This document shows, in pieces, positions 37,329 through 46,852 of a stretch of 64,000 nt of DNA. The position numbers and the translations under genes were made by a program. A model generated the notes under the pieces. The model worked only from the letters and a program-made list of their open reading frames with translations. It had not been told where the DNA came from and ran no database searches. Source of the DNA: Oceanobacter sp045430275 (GTDB lineage Bacteria; Pseudomonadota; Gammaproteobacteria; Pseudomonadales; Oceanobacteraceae); contig JAILXU010000012.1 of NCBI GenBank assembly GCA_045430275.1, positions 1 through 64,000 of the forward strand, in the 5' to 3' direction. Within the stretch, counting starts at the first letter, position 1. Each line of letters begins with the position of its first letter.

Positions 37329-37342
37329 GTAACGATCATTAC
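37329..37342. promoter_or_regulatory. Predicted TetR operator, site 2
   Basis: GTAACGATCATTAC has one mismatched pair in a 14-bp dyad and shares GTAA-GATCATT with site 1 at 36660. It lies 41 bp before the transporter start. Confidence 0.6.
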
Positions 37343-37382
37343 CAAACAAAACCACCACGACCGATACGAGAGAATCAAAACC

Positions 37383-38597
37383 ATGACATTTTCACCCGCC
37401 TCACAGCCATCACACCCGGCCAAAACCGGCTTAATAGCCATCACCCTGCTCTTTGTCGCCATTAATCTTCGCCCCGTAATCGCTTCGGTAGGGCCACTGG
37501 TTGAAGAAATTCATACTGCCACCGGGATGGAGTCTCTGGGCATTGGGTGGCTCAGCACGCTTCCCTTGCTACTGATGGGGCTCGCCGCCTTTACCGCACG
37601 ACCGTTGCGCAAAATGGTGGGTGAATACCGGGGTATTGGCATCGGTATGGCACTGATTTTAATTGCCTGCCTTGCACGAGGCCTGCTGGCGAATAGCCAC
37701 ATTCTGTACATCTCTGCCGGACTCGCAGGCATCGGCATTGCGATGACCCAGGCGCTGGCCCCAGGCTATATCAAGGCGCAATTCAAGGAATCGGCCAGTC
37801 GCATGATCGGGCTGTACTCCAGCAGCATCGTAGCAGGTGCCGCCATTGCGGCCGGGGTTTCAGCCGATGTATCGGCGTTGACAGGGTGGGCCAATGCGCT
37901 CGCCATTTGGGCCATACCGACTGGTATTGCGCTGGTTCTGTGGTTGATCACCGCCCGGCCTGTTGAGGCCACTGCAACCAACACGACCAATACAATAGAA
38001 GACATCGCCTTTTACAAAGACTCACGCTCCTGGTCACTTCTGGTCTTTTTTGGCATCGGAACCAGCGCCTTTATGCTGATACTTGCCTGGCTGCCGCCCT
38101 ACTTTATGGATCTGGGCCTATCGCCTGAGCATTCAGGCTACCTTGCCGCCGGATTTACTCTGACCGAGCTGCTGACCGCCCTACTGATTTCAACCTTTAT
38201 CAACCGCTTTCCTGATCGCCGAGGACTTCTGCTGCTTTCCATTGTGCTCAGTGCCGTTGGCTTGTTAATGCTCACTTTTTTGCCACTGGCCGCGCCGCCA
38301 CTGACCGTCATATTGCTCGGTATCGGCATTGGCATTCACTTCCCTTTGTCGCTGATCGTGACTGCCGAGCATTGTGAAAATCCGGTTCAGACCGGAGAGT
38401 TAATGGCGTTTGTGCAGGGGGGAGGCTACGCCATTGCAGCTCTGGCTCCATTGGCTACCGGGTTGTTCAGAGACGCGGCTGGCAGCATCGCTCCAGCCTG
38501 GCTATTGATGGCCATACTCACCGGGCTATTGGTCATTATTGCTGGCCGATATTCCCCCGCAAGCTATGTCCTGTTTCGCAAGCGGGTTACATCCTGA
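37383..38597 (+). CDS. CynX/NimT-type MFS transporter
   Basis: 404 residues with about 12 membrane segments. The NLRPVIASVGPLV block in the first helix is typical of the CynX/NimT branch of the major facilitator superfamily, whose members move cyanate, nitroimidazoles or other small compounds. It lies 105 bp after a TetR gene and shares a palindrome with it, the usual arrangement for a regulated efflux pump. The substrate is unknown. Confidence 0.82.
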   Translation: MTFSPASQPSHPAKTGLIAITLLFVAINLRPVIASVGPLVEEIHTATGMESLGIGWLSTLPLLLMGLAAFTARPLRKMVGEYRGIGIGMALILIACLARGLLANSHILYISAGLAGIGIAMTQALAPGYIKAQFKESASRMIGLYSSSIVAGAAIAAGVSADVSALTGWANALAIWAIPTGIALVLWLITARPVEATATNTTNTIEDIAFYKDSRSWSLLVFFGIGTSAFMLILAWLPPYFMDLGLSPEHSGYLAAGFTLTELLTALLISTFINRFPDRRGLLLLSIVLSAVGLLMLTFLPLAAPPLTVILLGIGIGIHFPLSLIVTAEHCENPVQTGELMAFVQGGGYAIAALAPLATGLFRDAAGSIAPAWLLMAILTGLLVIIAGRYSPASYVLFRKRVTS

Positions 38598-38619
38598 GCA
38601 GACGATTCGGATACTCGCC

Positions 38620-39228
38620 TTAAGCACCCGCCCGCAGCATGGCTCTTAGCATGGTGCGGGCAATCTCATCCCGCTCTTCATAATTGATATAGACCCCGTC
38701 GTTGAACAATCGGCACAGGCCATGCAACGAGGCCCAATGTGCCTGGGCAATGCGGCGCGGAGATTCGGTACGATCAAACATGCCGTGTTCATACAGGGTT
38801 TCAATCCACTGTCGCCAGATGCGGAAGCTGTGCCGTGACACCGCTTGCAGCGCTTCGGTTGGTTTGCCGGTACGCCAGATTTCCCGCCCGTACATCAGGT
38901 CGTAGGTTTCGCGATGCTGATCGGCAAAGCACAGATAATTCAGCACATAAGCCTCGAAGACTTCGGCCAGATTATTACCGTCAGCACGGCTCATGGCATC
39001 GGTCAGAATCTGATCCTGTTGGACAAACCCCTGTTCGGCAATGGCGCACAGCAGTTCATTTTTATCCTGAAAATGATGATAAGGCGCAGTGCGTGATACA
39101 CCGACCTGATCCGCCAGTTTCCGAATCGACAGGTTTTCGACACCACCGCTGGAGATCAGCTCCACGGCAGCGTTCAGCAAGGTCTGGCGCAGGTCGCCAT
39201 GATGATAGGGTTTTTTTCGGGTCGTCAT
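38620..39228 (-). CDS. TetR-family regulator of the dienoyl-CoA genes
   Basis: 202 residues. The helix-turn-helix spans about 30-65 (ENLSIRKLADQVGVSRTAPY, then HHFQDKNELL), and the C-terminal domain is of the WHG/TetR_C_33 look. It diverges from the enoyl-CoA hydratase-like and fadH genes over 98 bp that contain paired TTGACA-type dyads, so it is probably their local repressor, responding to an acyl-CoA or fatty acid. That ligand is inferred from the neighbours. Confidence 0.82.
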   Translation of the reverse strand: MTTRKKPYHHGDLRQTLLNAAVELISSGGVENLSIRKLADQVGVSRTAPYHHFQDKNELLCAIAEQGFVQQDQILTDAMSRADGNNLAEVFEAYVLNYLCFADQHRETYDLMYGREIWRTGKPTEALQAVSRHSFRIWRQWIETLYEHGMFDRTESPRRIAQAHWASLHGLCRLFNDGVYINYEERDEIARTMLRAMLRAGA

Positions 39229-39250
39229 GAAAGCAATGTACCGCCCGATC

Positions 39251-39288
39251 TTGACAGTGTCAAAATGCGTGCTTATCTTGACACTGTC
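39251..39288. promoter_or_regulatory. Promoter/operator between TetR and dienoyl-CoA genes
   Basis: TTGACAGTGTCAA (39251-39263) is a 13-bp palindrome. TTGACACTGTC (39278-39288) repeats its arm, both preceded by ATC. TTGACA at 39251 with TATCTT at 39274 (17-bp spacer) makes a good rightward promoter. The two dyads would be TetR sites covering it. Confidence 0.6.
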
Positions 39289-39326
39289 CAGATAACATTT
39301 TCACTTGGCTGAGAGGATGAATTGCC

Positions 39327-40184
39327 ATGAACTACAGCACCTTTGACCTGACCGTTGAAAACCACATTGCCTGGCTGACGCTGAACCGCCCGGACGCGTA
39401 CAACGCCATGAGCCGCGAGTTCTGGCTTGAATTTTCGGAAGCCGTGCGCCAATTGGATGCCGAGGCCGACGCTCGGGTATTGGTTCTGGCCGGTGAAGGC
39501 AAACACTTCTGCGCCGGTATGGATTTGCAGGTATTCACCAACCCGCAGGGATTACCGATGTTTGGCAAGCGTGAAGCCGGTCGTAAAGCCGAAGCCATGC
39601 GTCGCCTGGTGTTGCAGTTGCAGCAGTGCTTTTCGATCCTCGAAGACATCCGTATGCCAGTGATCAGCGCCATTCAGGGCGGCTGTATTGGCGGAGCTGT
39701 GGATCTGGTGTGCGCTACCGACATGCGTTATTGCACCGCGGATGGCTTCTTTACCGTCAAGGAAACTGAGCTGGGCATGACCGCCGACCTCGGTACTCTG
39801 CAGCGCTTGCCGCATCTGATTCCACAAGGACTGGCGCGTGAGCTGGCCTACACTGGCCGAAAAATGCTGGCAGACGAAGCGCTGCGCGTCGGCTTTGTGA
39901 ATCAGGTGTTCGACGATACCGACGCCATGAAAGCCGGTGTTCAGGCCATTGCCGAGCAGATTGCCGCCCATTCCCCGCTGGCGGTCAGCGGCTGCAAAAC
40001 CATGATGAATTACGCCCGCGACCACAGCATCGCCGACAGCCTGAATCTGATGGCGACCTGGCAGGCAGGCATGTTCCAGCCTACCGATATGATGCTGACC
40101 TTTGGGGCGAAGCAATCTGGCAAGCCCGCTGACTTTGAGCCGCTGGCGGAAATCACACCGCCGTTACAGCCGGTGAAGAAGTAA
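39327..40184 (+). CDS. Delta3,5-delta2,4-dienoyl-CoA isomerase (crotonase family)
   Basis: 285 residues, crotonase fold, with the oxyanion-hole segment KHFCAGMDLQ (about 59-68). Residues Asp126 (GGAVDL), Glu146 (VKETELG) and Asp154 (TADLGTLQRLP) align with the catalytic Asp/Glu/Asp of mammalian ECH1, so isomerisation of 3,5-dienoyl-CoA to 2,4-dienoyl-CoA is the best call. Plain enoyl-CoA hydratase is less likely. The following gene is fadH, which reduces 2,4-dienoyl-CoA, so the pair would degrade unsaturated fatty acids with odd-position double bonds. Regulated by the divergent TetR. Confidence 0.8.
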   Translation: MNYSTFDLTVENHIAWLTLNRPDAYNAMSREFWLEFSEAVRQLDAEADARVLVLAGEGKHFCAGMDLQVFTNPQGLPMFGKREAGRKAEAMRRLVLQLQQCFSILEDIRMPVISAIQGGCIGGAVDLVCATDMRYCTADGFFTVKETELGMTADLGTLQRLPHLIPQGLARELAYTGRKMLADEALRVGFVNQVFDDTDAMKAGVQAIAEQIAAHSPLAVSGCKTMMNYARDHSIADSLNLMATWQAGMFQPTDMMLTFGAKQSGKPADFEPLAEITPPLQPVKK

Positions 40185-40268
40185 CGCGCACCACCGATTC
40201 CAACAATAAAAACCAACAACCGTTCGCTTGTCGGAGCTGCTCCGACAGGCATGCAGCAGGAGAGAATC

Positions 40269-42284
40269 ATGACCACTCCGTATCCCAACCTGTTACAACC
40301 GCTGGATCTGGGTTTTACCACCCTCAAGAATCGCGTGCTGATGGGCTCCATGCACCTCGGTCTGGAGGAAGCCAAGAACGGCTTTGAGCGCATGGCCGCG
40401 TTTTACGCCGAGCGTGCCCGTGGCGGTGTGGCCATGATGGTCACCGGTGGCATCGGCCCCAACGCCGAAGGTGCCGTGTGGGCCAACGCTGCACAAATGG
40501 CGACGGCTGACGATGTGGCGAAGCACCGTACCATCACTGACGCAGTACACGCCGAAGACAGCAAGATCTGTATGCAGATCCTGCACACGGGTCGTTACGC
40601 TTATAACCCCCAGCCGGTTGCGCCGTCGGCGTTGCAAGCGCCAATCAACCCATTCAAACCGCGTGAACTGTCTGAAGACGACATCGAACAGCAGATTCAG
40701 GACTTTATCCGCAGTGCCTCGCTGGCTCAGGAAGCCGGTTACGATGGCGTCGAAATCATGGGTTCCGAAGGCTACTTGCTGAACCAGTTTATCGCCGCTC
40801 GTACCAACCATCGTGAGGATGACTGGGGTGGCAGCTTTGAGAAGCGCATCCGTTTCCCGGTTGACGTCGTGCGTCGTGTTCGCGAAGCCGTGGGCACAAA
40901 CTTTATTATCATCTACCGCTTGTCGATGCTCGATCTGGTCGAAGGCGGCAGCAACTACGAAGAAATCGTGGCGCTCGGTCAGGCGATTGAAAAGGCTGGT
41001 GCGACTATCATCAACACCGGCATCGGCTGGCACGAAGCGCGGGTTCCAACCATCGCCACCAAGGTGCCGCGTGCGGCGTTTACCTGGGTAACAGCCAAGG
41101 TGCGTGAGTCCCTGTCGATTCCAGTGATTACTTCCAACCGCATCAATATGCCGCAAGTCGCCGAAGATGTGCTCGCGCGTGGCGACGCGGATATGGTGTC
41201 CATGGCGCGTCCGTTCCTGGCCGACCCGGAATTTGTACTGAAAGCACAACAGGATCGCGCCGACGAAATCAACACCTGCATCGGTTGTAACCAGGCCTGT
41301 CTCGATCACGTGTTCGGTGGCAAGCTGACCAGTTGTCTGGTGAATCCACGTGCCTGTCATGAAACCGAGCTTGTGATCACCCCGGCGACCGAAACCAGGC
41401 GCTTTGCCGTGGTTGGCGCTGGCCCTGCCGGTCTGGCGTTTGCGACCACAGCGGCCAAACGCGGCCACACCGTCACGCTGTTTGATGCCGCCAGCGAAGT
41501 CGGTGGACAGTTCAATATCGCCAAACGCATTCCGGGCAAGGAAGAGTTTTACGAGACGCTGCGTTACTTCGCTCGTCAGGTGGAACTGACCGGCGTCGAA
41601 CTGAAACTGAACACCCGTGTCACGGCTGAGATGCTGAACGCAGGCGAGTTCGACGAAGTGGTTCTGGCTACCGGGATTACACCGCGCACACCAGCGATTC
41701 CAGGGGTTGAGCACAGCAGCGTGCTGTCGTATCTGGATGTGATGAACGGCGCTGAAGTGGGCCAGAAAGTCGCTGTGATTGGTGCAGGCGGGATCGGTTT
41801 TGATATTTCAGAAGTACTGATCCACAACGGCCCACAGCAGAAAACCATCGAATCCTTTATGAAGGAATGGGGCGTAGATATGACGCTTCAGGCGCGTGGT
41901 GGTATCGAGAACATGACACCGGAATTTGAACCGGCGGCGCGTGAAGTCTTCCTGCTGCAACGCAAGAAATCCAAGGTCGGCAAGAATCTGGGCAAAACCA
42001 CCGGCTGGGTACACCGGGCCGATCTGGCCAAGAAAGGCGTTCAGATGATGAATGGTTGTGACTACGTCCGCATCGATGACGATGGCCTGCACCTGCTGGT
42101 TGCGGGTGAACCAAAGACCTTGCCCGTCGATAACATCGTGATCTGCGCCGGTCAGGAGCCGCGTCGGGAATTGCAGGATGGACTGGACAAGCCCGTGCAT
42201 CTGATTGGCGGGGCGGATGTAGCGTCAGAACTGGATGCCAAACGTGCGATTGATCAGGGCACGCGTCTGGCGGCCAGTCTGTAA
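40269..42284 (+). CDS. fadH: 2,4-dienoyl-CoA reductase (NADPH)
   Basis: 671 residues from ATG at 40269, which has GGAG before it. The N-terminal old-yellow-enzyme TIM barrel (NRVLMGSMHLGLEE) is followed by the 4Fe-4S cysteine cluster CIGCNQACLD plus SCLVNP near residues 336-365, and by an FAD/NADPH-binding half with GAGPAGL and GAGGIG motifs. It reduces 2,4-dienoyl-CoA to 3-enoyl-CoA in beta-oxidation of unsaturated fatty acids. It lies 84 bp after the isomerase gene and is closed by a terminator. Confidence 0.93.
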   Translation: MTTPYPNLLQPLDLGFTTLKNRVLMGSMHLGLEEAKNGFERMAAFYAERARGGVAMMVTGGIGPNAEGAVWANAAQMATADDVAKHRTITDAVHAEDSKICMQILHTGRYAYNPQPVAPSALQAPINPFKPRELSEDDIEQQIQDFIRSASLAQEAGYDGVEIMGSEGYLLNQFIAARTNHREDDWGGSFEKRIRFPVDVVRRVREAVGTNFIIIYRLSMLDLVEGGSNYEEIVALGQAIEKAGATIINTGIGWHEARVPTIATKVPRAAFTWVTAKVRESLSIPVITSNRINMPQVAEDVLARGDADMVSMARPFLADPEFVLKAQQDRADEINTCIGCNQACLDHVFGGKLTSCLVNPRACHETELVITPATETRRFAVVGAGPAGLAFATTAAKRGHTVTLFDAASEVGGQFNIAKRIPGKEEFYETLRYFARQVELTGVELKLNTRVTAEMLNAGEFDEVVLATGITPRTPAIPGVEHSSVLSYLDVMNGAEVGQKVAVIGAGGIGFDISEVLIHNGPQQKTIESFMKEWGVDMTLQARGGIENMTPEFEPAAREVFLLQRKKSKVGKNLGKTTGWVHRADLAKKGVQMMNGCDYVRIDDDGLHLLVAGEPKTLPVDNIVICAGQEPRRELQDGLDKPVHLIGGADVASELDAKRAIDQGTRLAASL

Positions 42285-42294
42285 GACCGTCAAC

Positions 42295-42327
42295 AAATAC
42301 AGCCTCACGTCCTGTTAGGCTGTATTT
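42295..42327. terminator. Bidirectional terminator after fadH
   Basis: An 11-bp perfect stem, AAATACAGCCT with AGGCTGTATTT (42295-42305 with 42317-42327), sits between the convergent fadH and subtilase genes and serves both strands. Confidence 0.8.
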
Positions 42328-42339
42328 GGCAGTTGGTTA

Positions 42340-44964
42340 TTATTGACCTGTAGTTGCCGTGCGCTTCAGCAGGAGATTGCCTCCATTCTGCTGCTCTGAC
42401 TCTCCATCTTGCTGGGCGGGCAGCCGGAATGGCGTACTGCCACCGATAATATTCACTGAGAAATCAATACCGGACTGACTTCTCGATACCGAAATACTGC
42501 TGGGGCGGTTAAAGGATGGATAACCGCCGCAGGTTTCCGCCTTGTCACAGACAATCTGATCCACGTCGGTGTCTGAACCCGCAATCACCAGATACTCACC
42601 TTCCGGCACCGTCAGGGTATAACGCCCATCGCTACTGGCGGCCACACTCTCGATGACATCCTGAGTATTGGCATCAATTGCCAGTACATACTGAGTGGTC
42701 AAATGCCCCGTGGTGGAGAATTCCCCAACCTTGATATAAGCCGCCAGAGACAGACCAATGTCTTTTTCTCCATCCTTGCCGGTTACCTCAACCACAGCAT
42801 TGTGAAAACCATCGATCAGCCCGGTGCGATCCACCGTGAGTCGATACGTACCCAGCCCCTGATTGTCCACATTCACAGCACTGACAGAGGCCCAGCTTGC
42901 ATTAACGGTGGGAGTATTCAACTGCGGAGAACCCTGCCCCAGGTTATCAATGCGGAAATCAAACGTGGTCGCCGAGCCAATCTCCAGCGTGGACGGCGTG
43001 GCGTTCAGAATCACGGGCACATCAATGACGATATCCCCGGCGGTGGCTGCCGCCTGAACAGCCTTGTAGGCATTGATCAAGCCATGGCCGAACTGGTCAT
43101 CACGTCCGGCTGCTCCCAGGTCATCAGTCAGATCCCCCTGAGACAACAGCTGATCAATCTGGGCGGGCGTCAGATCCGGGTTCACTGCCTTCATCAACGC
43201 CAGCACACCCGCTACATGCGGTGTTGCCATGGATGTACCCTGATAGCTCTGATAACCGCTCAAACGACTCGTGCCCTGTACCTCCACCAGCGTGCTCAAA
43301 ACACCATCCGGGGAGCCATCATTATTCAAGTCAGCGCTGTTATCACCGCCCGGTGCCGCCACATCAATGGTGCTGCCGGTGTTGGAATAGCGCGCCAGCT
43401 CGTTATCCACATCCGTGGCCGACACACTGATCACCCCCGGATACGCTGCTGGATACGCCGGAAAAGACACCGATTCATTACCCGCCGCTGCGACAATCAC
43501 CACACCAGCATTGCGAACCTGAGCCACTGCGTCGGCTTCAGCCACGCTGCTGGAAAAACCGCCCAGACTCATATTGATAATATCGGCTTTTTGTTCCGGC
43601 ACGGTATTGCTGGCATTGGCCAATCCAGCGGCGTACAGCATGCCCTGAATAATATCGAACGAGGTGCCACCCGACTTGCCCAGCACCCGAACCGGCATCA
43701 CTTTGGCATGCCAGGAAACACCTGCAACCCCGAGATTATTATCGGTGCGGGCGGCAATGGTGCCCGCGACATGCGTGCCGTGCCAGGAAGACGCCGATAG
43801 CTGGAAACCATCCCCGGAATCATCCGGGTTAGCATCAATCCCATCGCCATCGCCTGCGTTATTGGTATTGGAAATAAAATCATAGCCGTCACTGGTCAAC
43901 TGACCGGCCAGATCGGTGTGCGCCATAAACACACCGGTATCAATCACGGCTACCACGACATGGCTGTCATCGGAACGAGCGCCCTGAGTCAAATCCCAGG
44001 CTTGTGGCAGGTCAATCTGGCCGTAATGCCATTGGCTGGAAAACAGCGGGTCATTGGGCTGGAGCAGTGGCTGGCGAATGTAGTTCGGCTCGGCATAGCG
44101 CACACCCGGCTGCTTCGCCATGTCCTTGATGGCCTGCAAGGTCTGGATCTTGCGGTGATGGTTACCCTCATCGGTTGGCAAATTGGCACTGGAGAGGTGG
44201 CGCACTTCAATCAGGGTTGGGCCAACCGGGCCGCTGCTCTGAATCGAAGCCGTCTGAATAGAAGCGTTACCGGACGCATTGGACATATTGAACGACGCCG
44301 CACTGACACCCGGCTCAAAACCAACCAGTATCTGATCGTCCACAAATTCTCCCTGAGGAGACGCCGCCTGGCCCGTGGATGGGAACAGCTGCAGCACGTA
44401 CTTCGATATACCAGACGTTGCCTGCACCAGAATGTAATAGTCACCGTCTTCTGGCACCGTTATTTTTTCACTGGCATTTTGGCCGGTCGAAGACTGAACA
44501 ACATCGCCCTTGTCGTCCAGCAGATACAGATCCAGATCACCGGCATAACGTTCTGAATCTTGTTCATCAGTATTGGCTACGGCCAAAGACAGCAACTGAC
44601 CAGCCAACAGTTTGGCGGAGAAATAATCTTTCGGGTCAGTGGAATTGGCGAAACGCTCCGTAGCTGGCGCTTCCGACAAACGCCCTTGTGTCGGTGATGC
44701 TGAAGCAAAACCCTGCACCGTCACCAGATTCACCAGCGGCTGGGCATCTGCCAGAATATCGTTACTCTCGAAGCTGGCATTCAGATCATTAACGTCGGAA
44801 TCCACCACCAGGTTGGCGGTTGAGCTCAAGGTGCCTGAAATCTTGTAGCGCATATTGTCATCGGTCTGAAAACTGCCGGACGACCCGCTTTCAATACAAC
44901 CGCTCATACCCAGCGAAGCCATAACAACAGCAAGGGTAATTTTGAGCCTGTCAGTCTGTGGCAT
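42340..44964 (-). CDS. S8 subtilisin-like serine peptidase lipoprotein
   Basis: 874 residues. Lipobox LGMSGC (Cys23) marks it as a lipoprotein. A pre-peptidase C-terminal-like beta domain lies at about 110-195, and the subtilase domain at about 330-640 has the triad Asp342 (AVIDTG), His395 (HGTHVAG) and Ser578 (GTSMATPH), with oxyanion Asn496 (AAGNES). The C-terminal region (about 650-860) has Ig-like and carboxypeptidase-regulatory-like beta segments. It is probably a surface or periplasmic endopeptidase for nutrition. No inhibitor or maturation partner is nearby. Confidence 0.88.
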   Translation of the reverse strand: MPQTDRLKITLAVVMASLGMSGCIESGSSGSFQTDDNMRYKISGTLSSTANLVVDSDVNDLNASFESNDILADAQPLVNLVTVQGFASASPTQGRLSEAPATERFANSTDPKDYFSAKLLAGQLLSLAVANTDEQDSERYAGDLDLYLLDDKGDVVQSSTGQNASEKITVPEDGDYYILVQATSGISKYVLQLFPSTGQAASPQGEFVDDQILVGFEPGVSAASFNMSNASGNASIQTASIQSSGPVGPTLIEVRHLSSANLPTDEGNHHRKIQTLQAIKDMAKQPGVRYAEPNYIRQPLLQPNDPLFSSQWHYGQIDLPQAWDLTQGARSDDSHVVVAVIDTGVFMAHTDLAGQLTSDGYDFISNTNNAGDGDGIDANPDDSGDGFQLSASSWHGTHVAGTIAARTDNNLGVAGVSWHAKVMPVRVLGKSGGTSFDIIQGMLYAAGLANASNTVPEQKADIINMSLGGFSSSVAEADAVAQVRNAGVVIVAAAGNESVSFPAYPAAYPGVISVSATDVDNELARYSNTGSTIDVAAPGGDNSADLNNDGSPDGVLSTLVEVQGTSRLSGYQSYQGTSMATPHVAGVLALMKAVNPDLTPAQIDQLLSQGDLTDDLGAAGRDDQFGHGLINAYKAVQAAATAGDIVIDVPVILNATPSTLEIGSATTFDFRIDNLGQGSPQLNTPTVNASWASVSAVNVDNQGLGTYRLTVDRTGLIDGFHNAVVEVTGKDGEKDIGLSLAAYIKVGEFSTTGHLTTQYVLAIDANTQDVIESVAASSDGRYTLTVPEGEYLVIAGSDTDVDQIVCDKAETCGGYPSFNRPSSISVSRSQSGIDFSVNIIGGSTPFRLPAQQDGESEQQNGGNLLLKRTATTGQ

Positions 44965-45170
44965 AACATTTCCTTATCATTCTGGTGGGGCATGTTTCTT
45001 GATAAAAACATCACAGCAATAGTCACATACTTCCACTGCGAGATGCATTAATTCAAGTCGAAATGAGACAGCTTCAGGTTTTGTATTTCAGCAGCCAGTT
45101 CAGAGGTTTGTGCCCATGACAGCAAGTGTTTACTCTGTAAAGCTCATCTGAACACACGCAAGGAAGCCTG

Positions 45171-46685
45171 ATGTCTCTCGCCCGAGTTCTCACCCGCGCC
45201 CAGGTCGGCGTGGACGCCCCCACCGTGATGGTGGAAGTACACCTATCCAGTGGCCTGCCCGGCTTTACCCTCGTCGGCATGCCAGAAACCGCCGTTCGGG
45301 AAAGCAAGGATCGCGTTCGCAGTGCGCTGCTGAACTGCCACTTTGAATTTCCCAGCAAACGCATCACCGTCAATCTCGCCCCCGCCGACCTGCCCAAAGA
45401 GGGAGGCCGCTACGACCTCGCCATCGCACTGGGCATACTGGCGGCCTCGGAGCAATTAGCTGTCGACAGCCTGGCCGGACACGAGTTCATCGGTGAACTG
45501 GCACTCAGCGGCGACCTGCAACCTGTCACCGGCGCACTGCCCTGCGCCGTCATGTGCGGCAAGGCTGAAAACCGGCTGGTGCTGCCCGCGCACAATGCTG
45601 CCGAAGTCGCCCTGTCTGACACCTGTCAGAGCCTGCCTGCCCGACATCTGCTGGAAGTCACGCGCTATCTCTCCGGCGATCAGGATTTGCCAGCGGTTCA
45701 GCCCGAGTCGCGCGATGCTGCTATTCAGCCACTGCACGGCAACCTCAGTGATGTACGAGGACAGCCACAAGCCAAACGCGCGCTGGAAGTCGCCGCTGCC
45801 GGGCAACACAATCTGCTGTTTATTGGCCCGCCTGGCACTGGTAAAACCATGCTGGCCAGTCGACTGCCTGGCATTCTTCCACCCATGAGCGAAGAAGAAG
45901 CGCTGGTCTCGGCATCGATTTATTCCATCACAGACAGTGGCGGCGACTGGCTACAGCGCTGGCGGGTGCGACCGTTTCGGGCACCGCATCACACCGCTTC
46001 TGGCGTTGCTCTGGTGGGTGGCGGCTCCCGCCCCAAACCGGGAGAGATATCCCTCGCCCATGGTGGGGTTCTGTTTCTGGACGAACTGCCCGAATACAGC
46101 CGTAAGGTACTGGATGTGTTACGAGAACCGCTGGAAAGTGGCCGCATTGTGATCAGCCGCGCTCAACGCAGCCTGACGTTCCCCTCACAATTTCAACTGG
46201 TGGCCGCCATGAACCCCTGTCCCTGTGGCTACTTTGGCGACCCGTCCGGGCGCTGCCGCTGCACCGACGAACAAGTGCGGCGCTATCAAAGCCAGACATC
46301 CGGGCCACTGCTGGATCGCATCGACCTGCACGTGGAAGTGCCGATGATTCCCACCACCGTTCTGCAAGAAGCCGCCCAAGGCGAAACCAGCGAACAGATT
46401 CAGGCGCGTGTACGCGCCGCCCGAGAACGTCAGCTCGCCCGGCAAGGTTGCAGCAATGCCCAGCTCAGCGGCCAGAGGCAAGATGAGGTGTGCCGTCTGA
46501 GCGACGATGACAATCAGTGGTTCCGGGCCGCCATTGAACGCCTGCAACTGTCTGCCCGTGGCTATCACCGGGTGCTGAAACTGGCCCGAACCATTGCCGA
46601 TTTGAACAACAGCGATCAGATTCGCAAACCTCATTTACTGGAAGCCATCGGCTACCGCAGCCTGGATCGGTACGGACAGTCTTGA
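45171..46685 (+). CDS. comM: YifB/ComM Mg-chelatase-like AAA+ ATPase
   Basis: 504 residues starting MSLARVLTRAQVGVDAP. An N-terminal Lon-S5-like domain (about 1-150) is followed by a Mg-chelatase AAA+ domain with Walker A GPPGTGKT (219-226) and a C-terminal lid domain. ComM is a hexameric helicase that promotes branch migration in natural transformation and recombination. It is monocistronic here. Confidence 0.9.
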   Translation: MSLARVLTRAQVGVDAPTVMVEVHLSSGLPGFTLVGMPETAVRESKDRVRSALLNCHFEFPSKRITVNLAPADLPKEGGRYDLAIALGILAASEQLAVDSLAGHEFIGELALSGDLQPVTGALPCAVMCGKAENRLVLPAHNAAEVALSDTCQSLPARHLLEVTRYLSGDQDLPAVQPESRDAAIQPLHGNLSDVRGQPQAKRALEVAAAGQHNLLFIGPPGTGKTMLASRLPGILPPMSEEEALVSASIYSITDSGGDWLQRWRVRPFRAPHHTASGVALVGGGSRPKPGEISLAHGGVLFLDELPEYSRKVLDVLREPLESGRIVISRAQRSLTFPSQFQLVAAMNPCPCGYFGDPSGRCRCTDEQVRRYQSQTSGPLLDRIDLHVEVPMIPTTVLQEAAQGETSEQIQARVRAARERQLARQGCSNAQLSGQRQDEVCRLSDDDNQWFRAAIERLQLSARGYHRVLKLARTIADLNNSDQIRKPHLLEAIGYRSLDRYGQS

Positions 46686-46852
46686 AACACAGTTCGTTCT
46701 ACCCATTAAGCAAAGGCGATAACGCTGTAGGGGAAAACACCGACAATCAAAGTGTCGTTGTTGCTCACCCCTACGGGCTTAACATTGTATTTTATCAATG
46801 TTGCTATCATCGTGATTGAAGCAGAAAGCAGTCATAGCAAGAGGCTCCCGGC

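Noticed and set aside
40293..41714. A 473-codon open frame opposite fadH
   Set aside because: Antisense to a clear FadH gene; no domain and no ribosome site.
46727..46774. Nested hairpin with arms GTAGGGG/CCCCTAC and CGACA/TGTCG after comM
   Set aside because: No T tract follows and no function is suggested; kept only as a note. It might be a chance fold or a weak terminator.
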